Origin: Hemerocallis citrina
Taxonomy: Eukaryota; Streptophyta; Magnoliopsida; Asparagales; Asphodelaceae
Length of the DNA stretch: 64,000 bases
Assembly: GCA_017893485.1 (NCBI GenBank)
Contig: JACEHZ010000592.1
Coordinates: 496,001 to 560,000, forward strand
Direction of reading: 5' to 3'
Shown: piece by piece, positions 22,002 to 33,130 of the stretch
Numbering within the stretch: position 1 is the stretch's first letter
How the letters are laid out: each line of letters begins with the position of its first letter
Position numbers and translations under genes: made by a program
Notes under the pieces: model-generated
Database searches by the model: none
Told to the model about the DNA's origin: nothing
What the model saw: the letters and a program-made list of their open reading frames with translations, nothing else

Positions 22002-23192
22002 CTACTTCAAGTGTTCAGGTAGCGGCTTTAGCTCCACGTCTGGTGTCCTGGTAACAGAAGAAACAAAAGTGTTATTAGACACAAGATTCTCAAACACAGG
22101 TGCAAACTTACCTGAATATGATTTTGGAGTTTCAAGGTAGTGTGCTGTCTCTGCAATCCTCCAATCAACATATTCCTGTTCAACATGAAATAGTGTTAGA
22201 GTATGTGTAATTGTGGCCTGTAGTGGATCGATGCTATGTACCTGAAATGTTTGGTCGACAATCTCCTGGACCACATCAATATTATAACATTCATGATCAT
22301 CGTGTGGTAATTTTAATGCATCAAAAATTTTAAACTCAATCTTTTCGCCATTTATTTTCATACTTATAGTGCCCATTTTAACACAAACTTTTATATCAGC
22401 AGTACTCATAAAGGGTCTACCTAAGATGATAGGTAAAGAAGATGGCATTGAAGAATCTTCCATATCCAAAACAACAAAATTTGCGGGCAAAATGAAATCA
22501 TTTACCTGAACTAAGACATCTTCCAAAATACCTCTAGGTCTTTTGATGTTGCGATCAGCCAATTGCAAAGTGATTGATGTTGGTTTGAGTTTTCCCATTC
22601 CTAGTTCTTCGTAAACAGAGTATGGAAGAAGATTGATGCTTGCCCCCAAATCTAACAGTGCTTTTTCAAAGAAATGCTCACCAACCCTGCAAGGAATGGT
22701 AAAACTACCTGGATCCTTCAACTTAGAAGGTAATTTCCTCAACAATACCGCACTCACTTCCTCTGTTAGAGCCACATTCTCCCGAACCTGAAACATTCTC
22801 TTATGAGTACAGCATTCTTTCACAAATTTGGCATAAGAAGGAATTTGTTTAATAGCATCAAGTAGGGGAATATTGATTTCTACCTTCCTGAGAGTTTCAA
22901 AGATATCAAGTAAATGTTGTTCTTTCTTTTGCTTGACTAACCTTTGAGGGAATGGTGGCAATACTACCCCTTCTTTGTCACTTACCTTGTTGGAACTCAA
23001 AGATTTTGATGGTTGTGTGTCTGATTCGTCCGTATTTGTTCCAACTTTGCTGTCGATTATCTTACCACTTCTTAGGGTTGTCACTGATTTGAGCTGTTCT
23101 TGTCCTCTAGGGTTTGGTATAGTTTGTGATGGGAGTTCTCCTGCCTTTTTTTCACTTAACTCCTTAGCGATTTGACCAATTTGGGTCTCCAA
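22002..23192 (-). pseudogene. Athila gag C-terminus and protease
   Basis: The 396-codon frame starts METQIGQIAKELSEKKAGEL, a typical Athila gag-to-protease linker, and holds the aspartic protease DLGASINLLPYSVYEELG (about residues 182-199) with the second block LPIILGRPFMSTADI. It stops at 22002, slightly overlapping the RT frame, so one shift separates protease from RT. The protease core appears intact. It would process the polyprotein. Confidence 0.88.
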
Positions 23193-24517
23193 TTTTGAAT
23201 GGCCTGCCCTTGTTGGTTGCTTGTTTGATGTTGCTGTTGGAGCAATTGAAGAACGGTGGATTCGAAATCCAACTTTTTCTGTTCTTGCACTAGCCGATCA
23301 AACCCATTCACGATCTGGAAGTGCCGCGCATGCCCTTGTGTGATTTGAGTGCCTTGATTGTTTTGATTATTGTTCCATGAGAAGTTTGGATGGTTTCTCC
23401 ACCCCGGGTTGTACGTGTTTGAAAAGGGGTTGTTCTTGGGTGGATACACTCCCTGTCCTACGTAGTTTGCGTGCTCCTGATCTGTAAAAGAAGACATTGG
23501 ACATGCATCAGTTGTATGGTCAGAATGAGAACAAATTGCACAAATTTCTTTTGCTTGGTTTTTTACGCCCCCTAGCGTCGAAATTGCATTAACAAGCATA
23601 TCAATTTTTTTATTCATGTTTCCCATTTCTAATTGCAAGTTGTTACTACTAGAAATTTCGTAAACTCCCTGTTTTTTCGAAAACCCCTTCCCCTTGTTGA
23701 AATTTGTTGTGAGTTATCGCTGAGTTCTTCGAATAGCTCGATGGCCTCCTCACCACTCTTCCTCATCAAGATTCCATTGCAAGCTGAATCTACAATTTGC
23801 TTTGTTAGTGTCATTTAAACCTAAATAGAATGCTTTTACCTGATCATCCTTAGGCATGTTTTGCGTAGGACACTTGAGAAGTTTGTTCTTAAACTCCTTC
23901 CATGCCTCGAAGAACAAATCGCCATCTTTTTGTTGGAAGAGTTGAATTTCCCTTTTTAGTTGTTTGGTTTTCTGAGCTGGAAAAAATTCCTTCAAGAACT
24001 TTGTTGCCAATTGCTCCCATGACTGAATTAATCCTGGTTCCAAAGAATTATACCACAATTTAGCATTAAGTTTTAATGAGAATGGAAACAAAATTAACCT
24101 GATTTGTTCAGGGGTAAGCCCTTGGACGCTTTGTGTTCTGCAAAGATCAAAGAAATCTTGCAAGTGGAGATGAGGGTCCTCGTCTAGTCTGCCACTAAAG
24201 TGGGGAACCATGCTGAGTAATTGAGGTGATAGGTGCATATTCCCTATGACACTAGGTTGATAAGCTATGCAAGAAGGTTGCTCAATATTCTTAGGAGTGA
24301 ATTTGTCCTGCATTGGTACTCGATTTGGTACTTCCTCACCCATTGTTGCTTTTGGAATGGTTCGTTGTACAGTCGACTGATTCCTTGGAGACAGTCGACT
24401 TTCGTTAATGACAGACGACTGATTCCTCAAGGACAGTCGACTTAGTCTGTGCAGAGTGCGCTCTGTCTCTTGGTCAACAGGTAGTAGCTTGAGATGAAGT
24501 GATCGTCTCCCGTGCAT
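23156..24517 (-). pseudogene. Athila gag, frameshifted
   Basis: Three overlapping frames make one gag: 24517-23750 (MHGRRSLHLKLLPVDQETER, capsid-type QDFFDLCRTQSV, LWYNSLEPGLIQSWEQLATKF), 23814-23629 (DSACNGILMRKSGEEAIELF) and 23638-23156 (MGNMNKKIDMLVNAI plus a zinc knuckle CAICSHSDHTTDAC). The N-terminus is odd: about residues 28-55 are repeats of an SRLS.RNQS type encoded by the same GTCGAC-containing words found in the LTR, so LTR-like sequence seems to extend into the coding region. Confidence 0.87.
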
Positions 24518-24607
24518 ACACCAAAGTCATGTAACCTAAAAGAAAATATTTACAATTAATAAAAAAAAAATCTTTTTTTTATTGATTTGCAAGTTAAAAT
24601 ACTAAAC

Positions 24608-24627
24608 AATCCCCGGCAACGGTGCCA
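24608..24627 (-). other. primer-binding site (tRNA-Asp type)
   Basis: Minus strand TGGCACCGTTGCCGGGGATT lies next to the 5' LTR. It matches the tRNA-Asp site used by Athila/Tat elements (TGGCGCCGTTGCCGGGGA) except one base. Confidence 0.88.
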
Positions 24628-24633
24628 AAAACT

Positions 24634-26345
24634 TGTTGATTTTCCAGATATCTAAATGAATAGATAATCTAAACACAAATTAAAAAAACCTCGCAAGTGT
24701 ACGAATCGTTTATAGAAGCGTAGTGAAAAGCAATGTTCGATCCCCGAGAGATTGTAGTAATTAACTTACTAATGAATAAAACAGAAATGCTAATCATAAA
24801 GTTTTGTTTTAAAAGTATGTCTTGAAAGGAAATGAGATTAAAATCTAGATCAAGTAGAATCAAAAATTATCTATTGAATTAGTTGGGCATGATTTCCACC
24901 TATAGTCAAGAATGTTAGATCACCTTCTACACTACTCTGATCACTCATGTTTGTTCATTTAAGGGCATGGTATCTACTCCTTAAATTTAAGGTTTCCCTA
25001 GGCCAAGAATTAGGCATGGTATCTACTCTAATTCGTTTCTTTCCTTAAGTATTTAGCATGATATCAACTAAGTTGCACTTGAAGAAAGCATAGGAACGAT
25101 GGAAATTAACAAACACTCAAAGCTCTACAAGTTGGTATCAAATCTAGATCCTCCAAGTTGATTAAACCAAGAACCTAAATGATTCTTGTGTTACTAGTTA
25201 TGAGCATAAGACATTGATCATCTCTATTACTCATATAACAGATTCAATTTTATAATAAGCAACTTGATAACTTAAGGTTCTTCAGTTCAGTCGACTGTCG
25301 CTAGATCTCAGTCGACTGCACCTAAGAACTTTCTAATAAATGTTGATTCATATTATAAATTTGATCAAGAACAACCAGGTTTAATAAATAAGTGAGAAAA
25401 AGTAGTGCTTTAGAAGATTTGCAAACATTACATGACTAAGGTTTCAATCTGCCCAACAATGAATTTAGTTGCACATAATCCAACTTTTATTGACTAAAAG
25501 TTTTGAATACATGACTCAAATGAATTAAACAAGAACAAGAATTAAAGAGAGAAGAAGAACACTGGTTTGTATGATGATCAGCTTGAAACCAATCAACCTG
25601 AAGTCAACTTGATCTCTTCTGAAGTCGACTTGTTCTCCTCCCCCTCAGTGCAGAGTTTCAGTACTTGATCTCCTTCCTTATTCGATGCTGATGATCTCTT
25701 CTTTGATCTGATGATAGATGATCATTCAGACTGTGTATTCCCCCCTTCTTATAGTTTCTCTTGACCCTATCTGCAGATCTCAATCTCCAGATTTCCTATC
25801 TCCTCACACATCGGATATGGATTGAGTCGATCTCTAACTTGATTGTTGGAAAGTTGTTATTTGCAGCTAACCTGGATTAACTCAATCTGATTTGCTTTGC
25901 AGATTTGGATGAGGGTGAATCTCAACTGTTCTTATCTCTAACTCCCGTTGAATGTCAGTTCAGTCGACTGTCGTTTAAGAGTCAGTCGACTGTTCCGCGA
26001 ACTTTTGGAAACTCAAACCCGTCAGAGCGGTCGACTGTTGACTAGGAGTCAGTTGACTGTTCTGCGAAGCTTCGGAAATCCACTCTGTTCAGTCGACTGT
26101 CGTTAGATCTCAGTCAACTGTATTCTGCAGCTTCTATCAAATGCTTTGATGCAAAATTAGGGCTCTTCATTCCAGTGTATCATCCTCACAGTCTTGAGTA
26201 AATCTTGAATCTGCTTCATTTAGTTGCTTTAGGTTGTTTCCTATGAAAAAGAGAAAAGAAGAGTAAATTACCAAAGATAGAGAATTTAACTGTCTAATTG
26301 CATTCAGATTATTGCTCCAAAATGTGGACATTAACAGATTTATCA
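24634..26345 (-). mobile_element. Athila 5' LTR
   Basis: A 1,712-bp partner of 15885-17598, bounded TGTTGATTTTCC...GATTTATCA and followed by the TSD AGTTA. The two LTRs are about 98-99 percent alike by eye; several differences are C/T or G/A changes at CG sites. Confidence 0.93.
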
Positions 26346-26890
26346 AGTTATTTGCTTAGGGTTTGGTTTAGTTGAGTTTCCAACCTCTACTCGTGAGATC
26401 GAGGGGGAATGGAGAGTAGCTATGATTAGGAGAGAGGTTAGATGGGCTTGGGAATCTGGGATATTGTTGTTGCTGCTACTTTCTGGGCTCTATGGCTAGA
26501 CCGAAATGACTTGTGCTTTCGTCAGATTAATCATAGATTCTCTGCCTTAATGTATAAAATATTTGCTTTTGTTCATGCGTGGGCACGTCTGGCGGTCGCG
26601 AAAAAGTGGTTGCTATTGGAGGAGTAGCACATGGCAACAGATTGTGAGTGGAGGTGGAGGATATCTATAGCTAGCTAGTTATCGTTTATTTTGGACCTTG
26701 ATGTAGTAGGACCTTGTTGTAGTTGGTGCAGTATTGATATTGGACCTTGATGTATTAGGATCTGTTTTGGACATTGTACTAGTATCTTGTAGTACTCATG
26801 TATGTGGGCTGTAATATTGTACTGTCTTTCATTAAGAGTTCATTAATGAAGCGGTGACGATGTCACCTTTTGCTTTAAAAAAACAAAGAG
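26346..26890 (+). pseudogene. LINE ORF2 C-terminus and 3' end (part 2)
   Basis: Continues the LINE interrupted at 15884. Frame 26442-26627 reads MGLGIWDIVVAATFWALWLD then RNDLCF and ends KKWLLLEE, the L1-type ORF2 tail (FWALW..RN...F). One frameshift separates it from the part before. The 3' UTR runs to CGATGTCACCTTTTGCTTT and a short A-run at about 26876-26882, the LINE tail. Confidence 0.75.
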
Positions 26891-27282
26891 GAATTTCAAA
26901 ATATTGTGAGGTGGTGACAAATAAAAGGTTAAAAAAATAATAAAATTAAAAGAGGAAACCGGTAGCAAACTCACTTTCAAATAAAGGACCTAAAGCAATT
27001 AATTTCCCCTTTAAAACTTGGGCAGATAGTTAAAGATCCTAATAGGGTTTAGGAGTCCTATAAGACTTAGGACTAACCACTGTACTTATTTGCCGCTGCT
27101 TGCCCTTGAAGAAGAGAAAAGCATCGCTAGTAATATTTGAGATGGAAGGAAAATTAGGAGAGAGAGATCATCAACTAGTTTTCAAGAAGTTGAAAATAAG
27201 AGATGGGTTTCACGACAACTTTAGGGCAATAGGAGTGAGTGGGTTTCATCCTGGTCCTTCCTCGAAGAATTGAAAGGTGATG
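26891..27282 (+). other. unassigned stretch with 43-codon ORF
   Basis: An ATG at 27142 opens a frame to the TGA at 27271-27273 (MEGKLGERDHQLVFKKLKIR...). It is charged and not low-complexity, but short, with no recognised relative. Nothing else stands out here. It may be a truncated gene piece or chance. Confidence 0.25.
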
Positions 27283-27720
27283 TTGTTTGTTTTTGGAGTG
27301 TGGGGGCAACAGGTGTGAGTCCTTGTAATTTATGGAATGGAAACCGTAGTATTGGCGTCGGTCCGACCCCGATGAGCGGGAGCGGCTCGGAAGTAGGAAC
27401 GAAGAGGTTGAGGCCGGGTGCTTGGTTTGGATCCGGCAGCTCGGCTCACTCGGTCTTCTATACCTGCACACTACCTAGAAACACCGGGAGAGGTCCCGAC
27501 GACAGGCCCTCCGACGATCTAGTCAGTCACTGAGAAAGAGACTGGACAGCTAGGGTTCAGGTGGGGAGAGAGAGATTACCTTTTGTAGAGAGGATGGGGT
27601 CTGGTATTTATAGGCAGAGGAAAAACGTGTCTGAGACCTTAGCGGGCCGGGTCGGACCCGTTTGTCTGTGGGCCTGAGGCGGTAGGCGAAGAATTTACAT
27701 TGTACATAACCAGTTTGAAA
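27283..27720 (-). mobile_element. Tat-type Gypsy LTR fragment (R-U5 side), minus orientation
   Basis: The minus strand shows a TATA-like CTATAAATACCAG (about 27606-27619), a CT-rich start region with CCCTAGCTGTCCAG, then GATCGTCGGAGGGCCTGTCG and CTCTCCCGGTGTTTCTAGGT. The motif set (GTCGGAGGG ... CCCGGTGT...GCAGG) is typical of Tat LTR leaders and recurs in the opposite orientation at 28272-28325. Ends are not defined. Confidence 0.5.
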
Positions 27721-27899
27721 ACTGATCAAATAGAATCAAGAATGAGTATATCACTTATAACAAGTTTGAAAACTGATCAAATATAATTGATATGGGTAAA
27801 AATAGAGCTAAATAGGGACCGTTCAAATTGGGCACGGATCTTAAAGCTCCCAGGGGTAAAACGATAATTTCAGCAGACACAGGCCCGACAAGATAAGTT

Positions 27900-28447
27900 G
27901 GGTCGTTCTCAAGCCCGGTAAACTGATCCAGCCTGCAATAGGGAATGTTACAATAGCCCTACCACAAAGGAGTCCAGATTCGTCGAACCTAGTTGAAATC
28001 CCCTTATTCTAGGGGATAACCAACTCTATCCTATCTATACACAAGGGAGGATCTGAAAACTCTTATCTCTTTTTCAAGAGAAGAGTCCAGTCCCAATCCT
28101 TTCACATGGATGACATAACCGACTCTATCCTATCACCGAGAAGTAGAGATTCAACCTCATATCGAAACTGATTCCGGAGGCGACCATATAAACCTTCTCC
28201 TCCCACCGTTGTAAGGTAATCAATTTTTCGATACCAAAAGCTCTTTCATAATCATACAGATTATTGACAAGAGCGTCAGAGGGTGCGTCGCCGGAATCAA
28301 CCCCGGTGTCTCGCACTTTTTGCAGGTCACGGCAGTAGTGGAAAACCAGTCAAATGCCAGTGAAGGTATACAAGTTTGACTCATTCAATTTTCTCCGAAC
28401 TCACAAATTCTATCTGTCTGCTCCTACACCAAAAAAAGCAGCAACAG
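27900..28447 (+). mobile_element. Tat-type Gypsy 5' LTR (3' portion), plus orientation
   Basis: It ends just before a clear Tat primer-binding site. The end region has GAGCGTCAGAGGGTGCGTCG and ACCCCGGTGTCTCGCACTTT, then TTTGCAGGTCACGG, as in other Tat LTRs. Its 5' limit is uncertain. No partner 3' LTR is seen. Confidence 0.6.
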
Positions 28448-28467
28448 ATTGGCGCCGTCTGTGGGAA
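28448..28467 (+). other. Tat-type primer-binding site
   Basis: ATTGGCGCCGTCTGTGGGAA follows the LTR end GCAACAG. This is the usual primer site motif of Tat/Ogre-like Gypsy elements. Confidence 0.85.
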
Positions 28468-28517
28468 CGTCGAATAGCAATCCAGCCTTCTTCCACCAGT
28501 TAAGACTGTCTCCAGCC

Positions 28518-28949
28518 ATGCCTCCAAGGAAAGTGAGATCTGCAACCTCCAACCGTATAGAAACTCCCATTCATCCACCACAACCGAAGGCTCCCCTCTA
28601 ACCTGTCCAACCAGTCCTGCAACAAGGACAACTTCCTCCTCAACCTGTTCAGTCGTTGCCACAGGGGTAGCCTCCTCTTCAAAATCTTCAACCCCAGTAG
28701 GCTCAACCCGGGCCCCATAATGTTGGCGTAGGGACCTCTCGTCCTAATCCCCAGAAGCAACCTCTCCACCATGATCATGTCTCGGTACACAACCCTTCCA
28801 CCGACTCCATGGCATCCCATAACCCTAGGGCGTCGGAAGATCTCCGCAACATCATCATCACCCGGTAGAGTGAGGAAGATCTTCGCCACCGCTTGGATGA
28901 GAGGTGGGCCCTTGAAGGGGGCTCTCGTCCAAAACGTCCAAGGGCTCAG
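28518..28949 (+). pseudogene. Tat gag N-terminal remnant
   Basis: ATG 28518 opens MPPRKVRSATSNRIETPIHP and stops after about 28 codons. Beyond it, gag-like coding is broken by stops up to the hAT insertion. Across that insertion the frame ending GSRPKRPRAQ resumes as SPRRHGRRRSTSPRRRR at 32499, an Arg/Ser-rich stretch common in Tat Gag. Only this part of the element is present. Confidence 0.55.
28942..28949. repeat. 8-bp TSD of hAT copy 2, left
   Basis: GGGCTCAG, repeated exactly at 32491-32498. Confidence 0.95.
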
Positions 28950-29819
28950 TAGGGATGGCAAGTGGGCCGGGTCAGCCGGCAACCCACCCGCGACCCGCCC
29001 GTTGAACCCGGCCCGTGAAAGGGTTTGGCGGGTTCGAGTCGAACCTGTGAATAGTAACGGGTCGACCTGGGTCGTCAAAAATGCGAATCCAACCCGCCTA
29101 ACCCGGCCCGCGAACCCGTTTAAAAAAGTCCAACCCGCCGCCAACCCACGGGTCGACCCGCGGGTTACGAACTGTTGAACCCGTATGGGTCGAACGTTTG
29201 ACCCGTTACGGGTCGACCGTCGACCCGTGGGTCAGCGGAACGTTGGGCTGGGGCGCACTGTTCAACAGAGAGCCGTTTGGCTCTTTGGTAACCGTTTTTT
29301 TTAGTTTTTTGTAATATTTTTAGCCAATAAATACCCCCCAAAACCCCATGAAAAAAATCACACCTTACTCTCTTACTCTCTCTACTATTATAACTCATTT
29401 CTAAGGAATTTTTCAACAATTGAAGTATTTAACAAGCAAGTCTTCAAGCCATATACACGATCAAATTTCGATCGTATCGAAATCAAAATTCAACAACGTC
29501 TTCAACTCTTCAACTCTCGTCCAACTCCAAGTGATCAAGTCGTCAATTCTCCTTCAAGCTCTCCTCAACTTTTCAATTCCGGAATCGCTTATTTCTAGTT
29601 CTACTTCTATTCTTATTTTCACGATTTTTTTTATATACGCGTATCCACGGTGAACGGTATCAAAATTTCATACCTCTCTTGTTATTTTATTTTTTTGTTG
29701 TAGTTATAATTATTGTTGGTTTTTTGATCTTCTCTATCTCAACCCTCTTGTTTTTTATATTTTTTTTATAATTCACCGTTCCTACATTGTGTAATTTTTT
29801 TTACATACATTACTACATT

Positions 29820-31953
29820 ATGTCCAAATCACACGATAGCGGTCGTAGCGGGCAAGATTCCTCCTCCTCTTCCCGTAGGCCAACAATTGTCCCAATTAGT
29901 GAGCCCGCCCAAAAGTACCATGATCCTCCTACCCAACAATGGAGTGCACACGGCGAGTTTGTAGGTGACATACAATTAGAAGAAGAAGAACAACAACAAC
30001 CAACTGAAACCACACAACCCCGTAGTAGTAGAAAAAGTAGAGGAGAAAGTAGTGATTGGCATAAGTTTTACGATTATATCCCGGATGAACAAACTCCGGG
30101 TATAGGTTTGAAAGTTTATAAAAAATGTTCTAAGGCATACAAATTCAAGAGCGGTGATGGAACCGGTACAATTAGTAGACACATCCAAAATAACCATAAA
30201 GACATTCTTGCTGACCTACAAGGCCAACAAAAAATCAACCCTAAGACCGGTCTAGTTGATAGCCACCCTTATAATCCCGATCTTGTTTGTCGGGAAATGG
30301 CCCGATTAGTCATAAAGGAAGAGTTACCATTTACCTATCCTGAGAGTAAGGACTTGGAAAATTTTAATCAAACGGCCTTAAACCCTCATTTTAGAAGAAT
30401 TCCGAGAAATACTTGCAAATTGGATTGTTTTAAAGTGTACAATAAAATGAAGGACGCACTGATTGCAATTTTATGGAGTTTAACTTGTAGAGTTAGTTTA
30501 ACTTTGGATTGTTGGACGGGTGTCAACAATATTCCAAAGATGGGAATAACCTGTCATTGGATCGACAATGACTGGATTCTTCAAAAAAGAATCATATCAC
30601 TTGCGGCGTTGCTGTATTCCCATAGTGGCGCTGAAATAGCAAATCGTATTGTAGAAATTTGTGATGTTGTTCATATTCACGATAAAATTATGTGTATTAG
30701 TTTTGATAATGCATCTAACAACAATGTAGCAATTACTACTTTAAAATCCGCATTAAACCCTCCATCTGAAGAAAAAAATTCATGTTAGATGTGCATGTCA
30801 TATTTTAAATTTATGTGTTCAAGATTCATTAAAAATAGCCAATCCATATATAGTTAAAATTAGAAATTGTGTACATTTCATTGCATTAAGTCCAACCGTA
30901 TTTCAAGAATGGAAAGCTTGGTGTAGGCTTAAAAATGTACGTTTTAGAAGATTTCCAAAGGATGTTCGACATCGATGGAATTCTACTTTTGATTTACTAC
31001 ATGTTGTTACCGAATATAAAGTAGTTGTAAATAATTTTTGTATCGCAAAAAATATGCAAAATTTTGAAATGACTCCCACCGATTGGTTTTATGACGAATC
31101 TTTTTTGAAATTTTTAGAACCTTTTAAAACCGCAATTTTAAAATTTTCAAAAACATATTAATCTACTTCTAGTAGCATTTTTATTTCATTAGTTAGCATG
31201 ATGCAAACATTTAACGAAATGTTAAATGATACTTATGTTGGTGAGATTGTAAAACCTGCATACAAAATTTTTTTGAAGTATTATTTTCCTCCTCCTATGT
31301 TGATTTGTGTTGCTACCGTTATGGATCCCCGTATCAAATTAGAAGGTACGAAGAGTTTGATTGAAGTATTTTTTGCATTACTTGGGAAAAATGTAGAAAT
31401 AGTCATTGATTGCGCTACTTTTTTAGTTCAGTTTGAATCTACATTAAATAACTTGTATGATTATTATGATAGATATTTTGTTTCTAGTAGTACAACTTCT
31501 GTAGTTAGTTCTTCTTCTGCTACTTCTAAAGATAAGGGTAAGAGTAAATTTGATGATAGAACATTTAATTTACTTGCACAAATTCAATCAAAAAAACCTA
31601 GGACTAATCAACCAAATGAATTAAATTGGTATAACCAACAAGATTCTGAGCCTTCTTCTTCTCCACTAGATATTTTACAATGGTAGAAAGACCATGAACA
31701 CACTTTTAGTATTCTGTCAATTATGCCTAAAAATTTACTAACTCCTCCTGTCTCTACAGTTGCTTCTGAAAGTGCATTTTCTTCAAATGGTAGAGTTCTA
31801 ACTGATTACAAGAATCGCTTGAAGACCAACACGTTGGAGATGCTCGTTTGCACAGAAGACTGGCTGAAGGCGAAAGATAGGACACAAGGAAAAGCACTAT
31901 CAACGTCCACAAGTGGGAGCAACTCGCCGGAAGAACAACAACAACAACAATAG
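29820..31953 (+). pseudogene. hAT transposase, one frameshift and two stops
   Basis: ATG 29820 (MSKSHDSGRSGQDSSS) is chosen because the other hAT copy starts at the matching place (MASNRSRD); an in-frame ATG at 29787 would add 11 residues. The frame has a BED-like finger (VYKKCSKAYKF...GTISRHIQ; one Cys is Tyr), then VSLTLDCWTG and the DNASNN catalytic neighbourhood, ending at 30788 where an A-run shifts the frame. Coding then continues in another frame with a TAA near 31158, through 31198-31686 (TAG in place of Trp), to the dimerisation domain at 31723-31953 (LLTPPVSTVASESAFSSNGR, MLVCTEDWLKA) and a Gln tail. All domains are present but broken. Confidence 0.9.
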
Positions 31954-32215
31954 TTTTGCTTGTAATAGCAACTCGACCGACACGTTAGAAATTGTATTAT
32001 ATCTTTGCTTGTTATGTTAAATTAGAAAAATTGAAGTCAATTAAAATTGTATATAAGAAATATGTTAGTGTATAAACATATTTGTGAATTGAATTTTTCA
32101 TTTCATTAGAAATTGTGAAAATTGTATAACTTAAATTCATATGAATAGTATTTCAATATTTTTTGCCAATTTCACTCTTTCAATCTTATTATTATTATTA
32201 CGATTTTTAATGTTT

Positions 32216-32217
<2 letters not shown>

Positions 32218-32257
<40 letters not shown>

Positions 32258-32260
32258 TTA
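32218..32260. repeat. (ATT)n microsatellite
   Basis: About 13 uninterrupted ATT units in the 3' UTR of the hAT element; hAT copy 3 has a related ATT tract at 63252-63287. Confidence 0.9.
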
Positions 32261-32490
32261 AGTTAAAAATATTTTAAAAAAAACCTATCTATCTAAACGG
32301 GCCAATCCGCGGGTCGACCCGACCCGACCCGGGTTGGACCCGAAAGGGTTCACGGGTTGGGCGGATCGCCTTAAACACCTTTCGGCCCGGCCAGGTTAAG
32401 TCACCAAACTGGCCCGAGCCCGCCCAAGTCAAGGTCCAACCCGGGTGAGTTCGGCCCGGCCCGGCCCGTTCGACCCCAATGCCAACCCTA

Positions 32491-32999
32491 GGGCTCAGTC
32501 TCCCCGCAGACACGGTCGCAGAAGGTCTACTTCTCCCAGGAGGCGGAGGGTGTCCCGAACAGAATCTTGATTGTCAGCCATGATTGACTAGTCAATGTCC
32601 CCTAATTTGGGTGCAAATCAGCCACCCCTTGTGGGCTGATCTAAGATAGTGGGCCTATGGACGCCCCATATGCTGGTTGTGGGACTGTAGCTGCTGTAAG
32701 ATTACTATTTCACCCTCGGGTACCTTGAGATTCGTTTGGGGATCTTACGATCCTAATTAGCTGTAATTTTTACCCACATCACTAGCCATTGTTTTATGTT
32801 ATCAAACCACTTCAATCGGTTCTCGTGCAGTTTTTCTTCAGTCGGAGCAATCTTTACTTTCTTTTGTATGCCATCATTATTATCGCGTCACAAACAAAAT
32901 ACTACCTAAGAATAATGTGGAGATGTGGAGATTCTAGTTTAACATCCTTTTGAAGAGTAGGTTAAGATTTTTGCATATGGATCAACTTAAGTATATATT
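32491..32999 (+). other. Tat remnant continuing, then unassigned sequence
   Basis: 32491-32498 is the right TSD GGGCTCAG. Up to about 32570 the Arg/Ser-rich Tat gag frame continues and stops. From there to 32999 I see no gene. Confidence 0.5.
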
Positions 33000-33120
33000 G
33001 CAGGTGCCCTACTAGTTAGTGGTATACTTTTTCAGTACTAAATAAGAAGTCGAGAGTTTGAATTTTTTGATAACAATAAGTAATTGGTCTTTCTCTTTCT
33101 TTCTATTCTTCTTCACACAC
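33000..33120 (+). repeat. possible tRNA-derived SINE
   Basis: CTACTAGTTAGTGGTATAC resembles an A box, GAGAGTTTGAATTTT about 40 bases later resembles a B box, and a pyrimidine-rich tail follows. The match to pol III boxes is weak and no TSD was confirmed. Confidence 0.3.
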
Positions 33121-33130
33121 TTAAAGAGAA

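Larger units (their letters stand above)
15885..26345 (-). mobile_element. Athila-like Ty3/Gypsy retrotransposon, complete but decayed
   Basis: It is 10.46 kb with two LTRs of 1,714 and 1,712 bp and a perfect 5-bp TSD AGTTA (15880-15884 and 26346-26350). The element reads on the minus strand: 5' LTR 24634-26345, tRNA-Asp primer site, gag, protease, RT, RNase H, integrase, a ~1.5-kb noncoding tail, PPT and 3' LTR. The DLGASIN protease motif and ADHLSRL spacer fit Athila. Multiple frameshifts and stops make it non-autonomous. No env-like ORF is visible. Confidence 0.93.
28950..32490 (+). mobile_element. hAT DNA transposon, copy 2, complete ends
   Basis: Its 3,541 bp are bounded by TAGGGATGGCAAGTGGGCC and the reverse complement of TAGGGTTGGCATTGGGG, with a perfect 8-bp TSD. 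Subterminal regions are rich in GGGTCGACCCG-type words. It sits in the Tat gag remnant, so it came later. The single transposase gene is on the plus strand and has three lesions, so the element is immobile unless served in trans. Confidence 0.95.

Noticed and set aside
28500..29144. 214-codon minus-strand frame
   Set aside because: It runs across the hAT insertion border at 28950, so it cannot be an old gene; it overlaps Tat gag and hAT ends.
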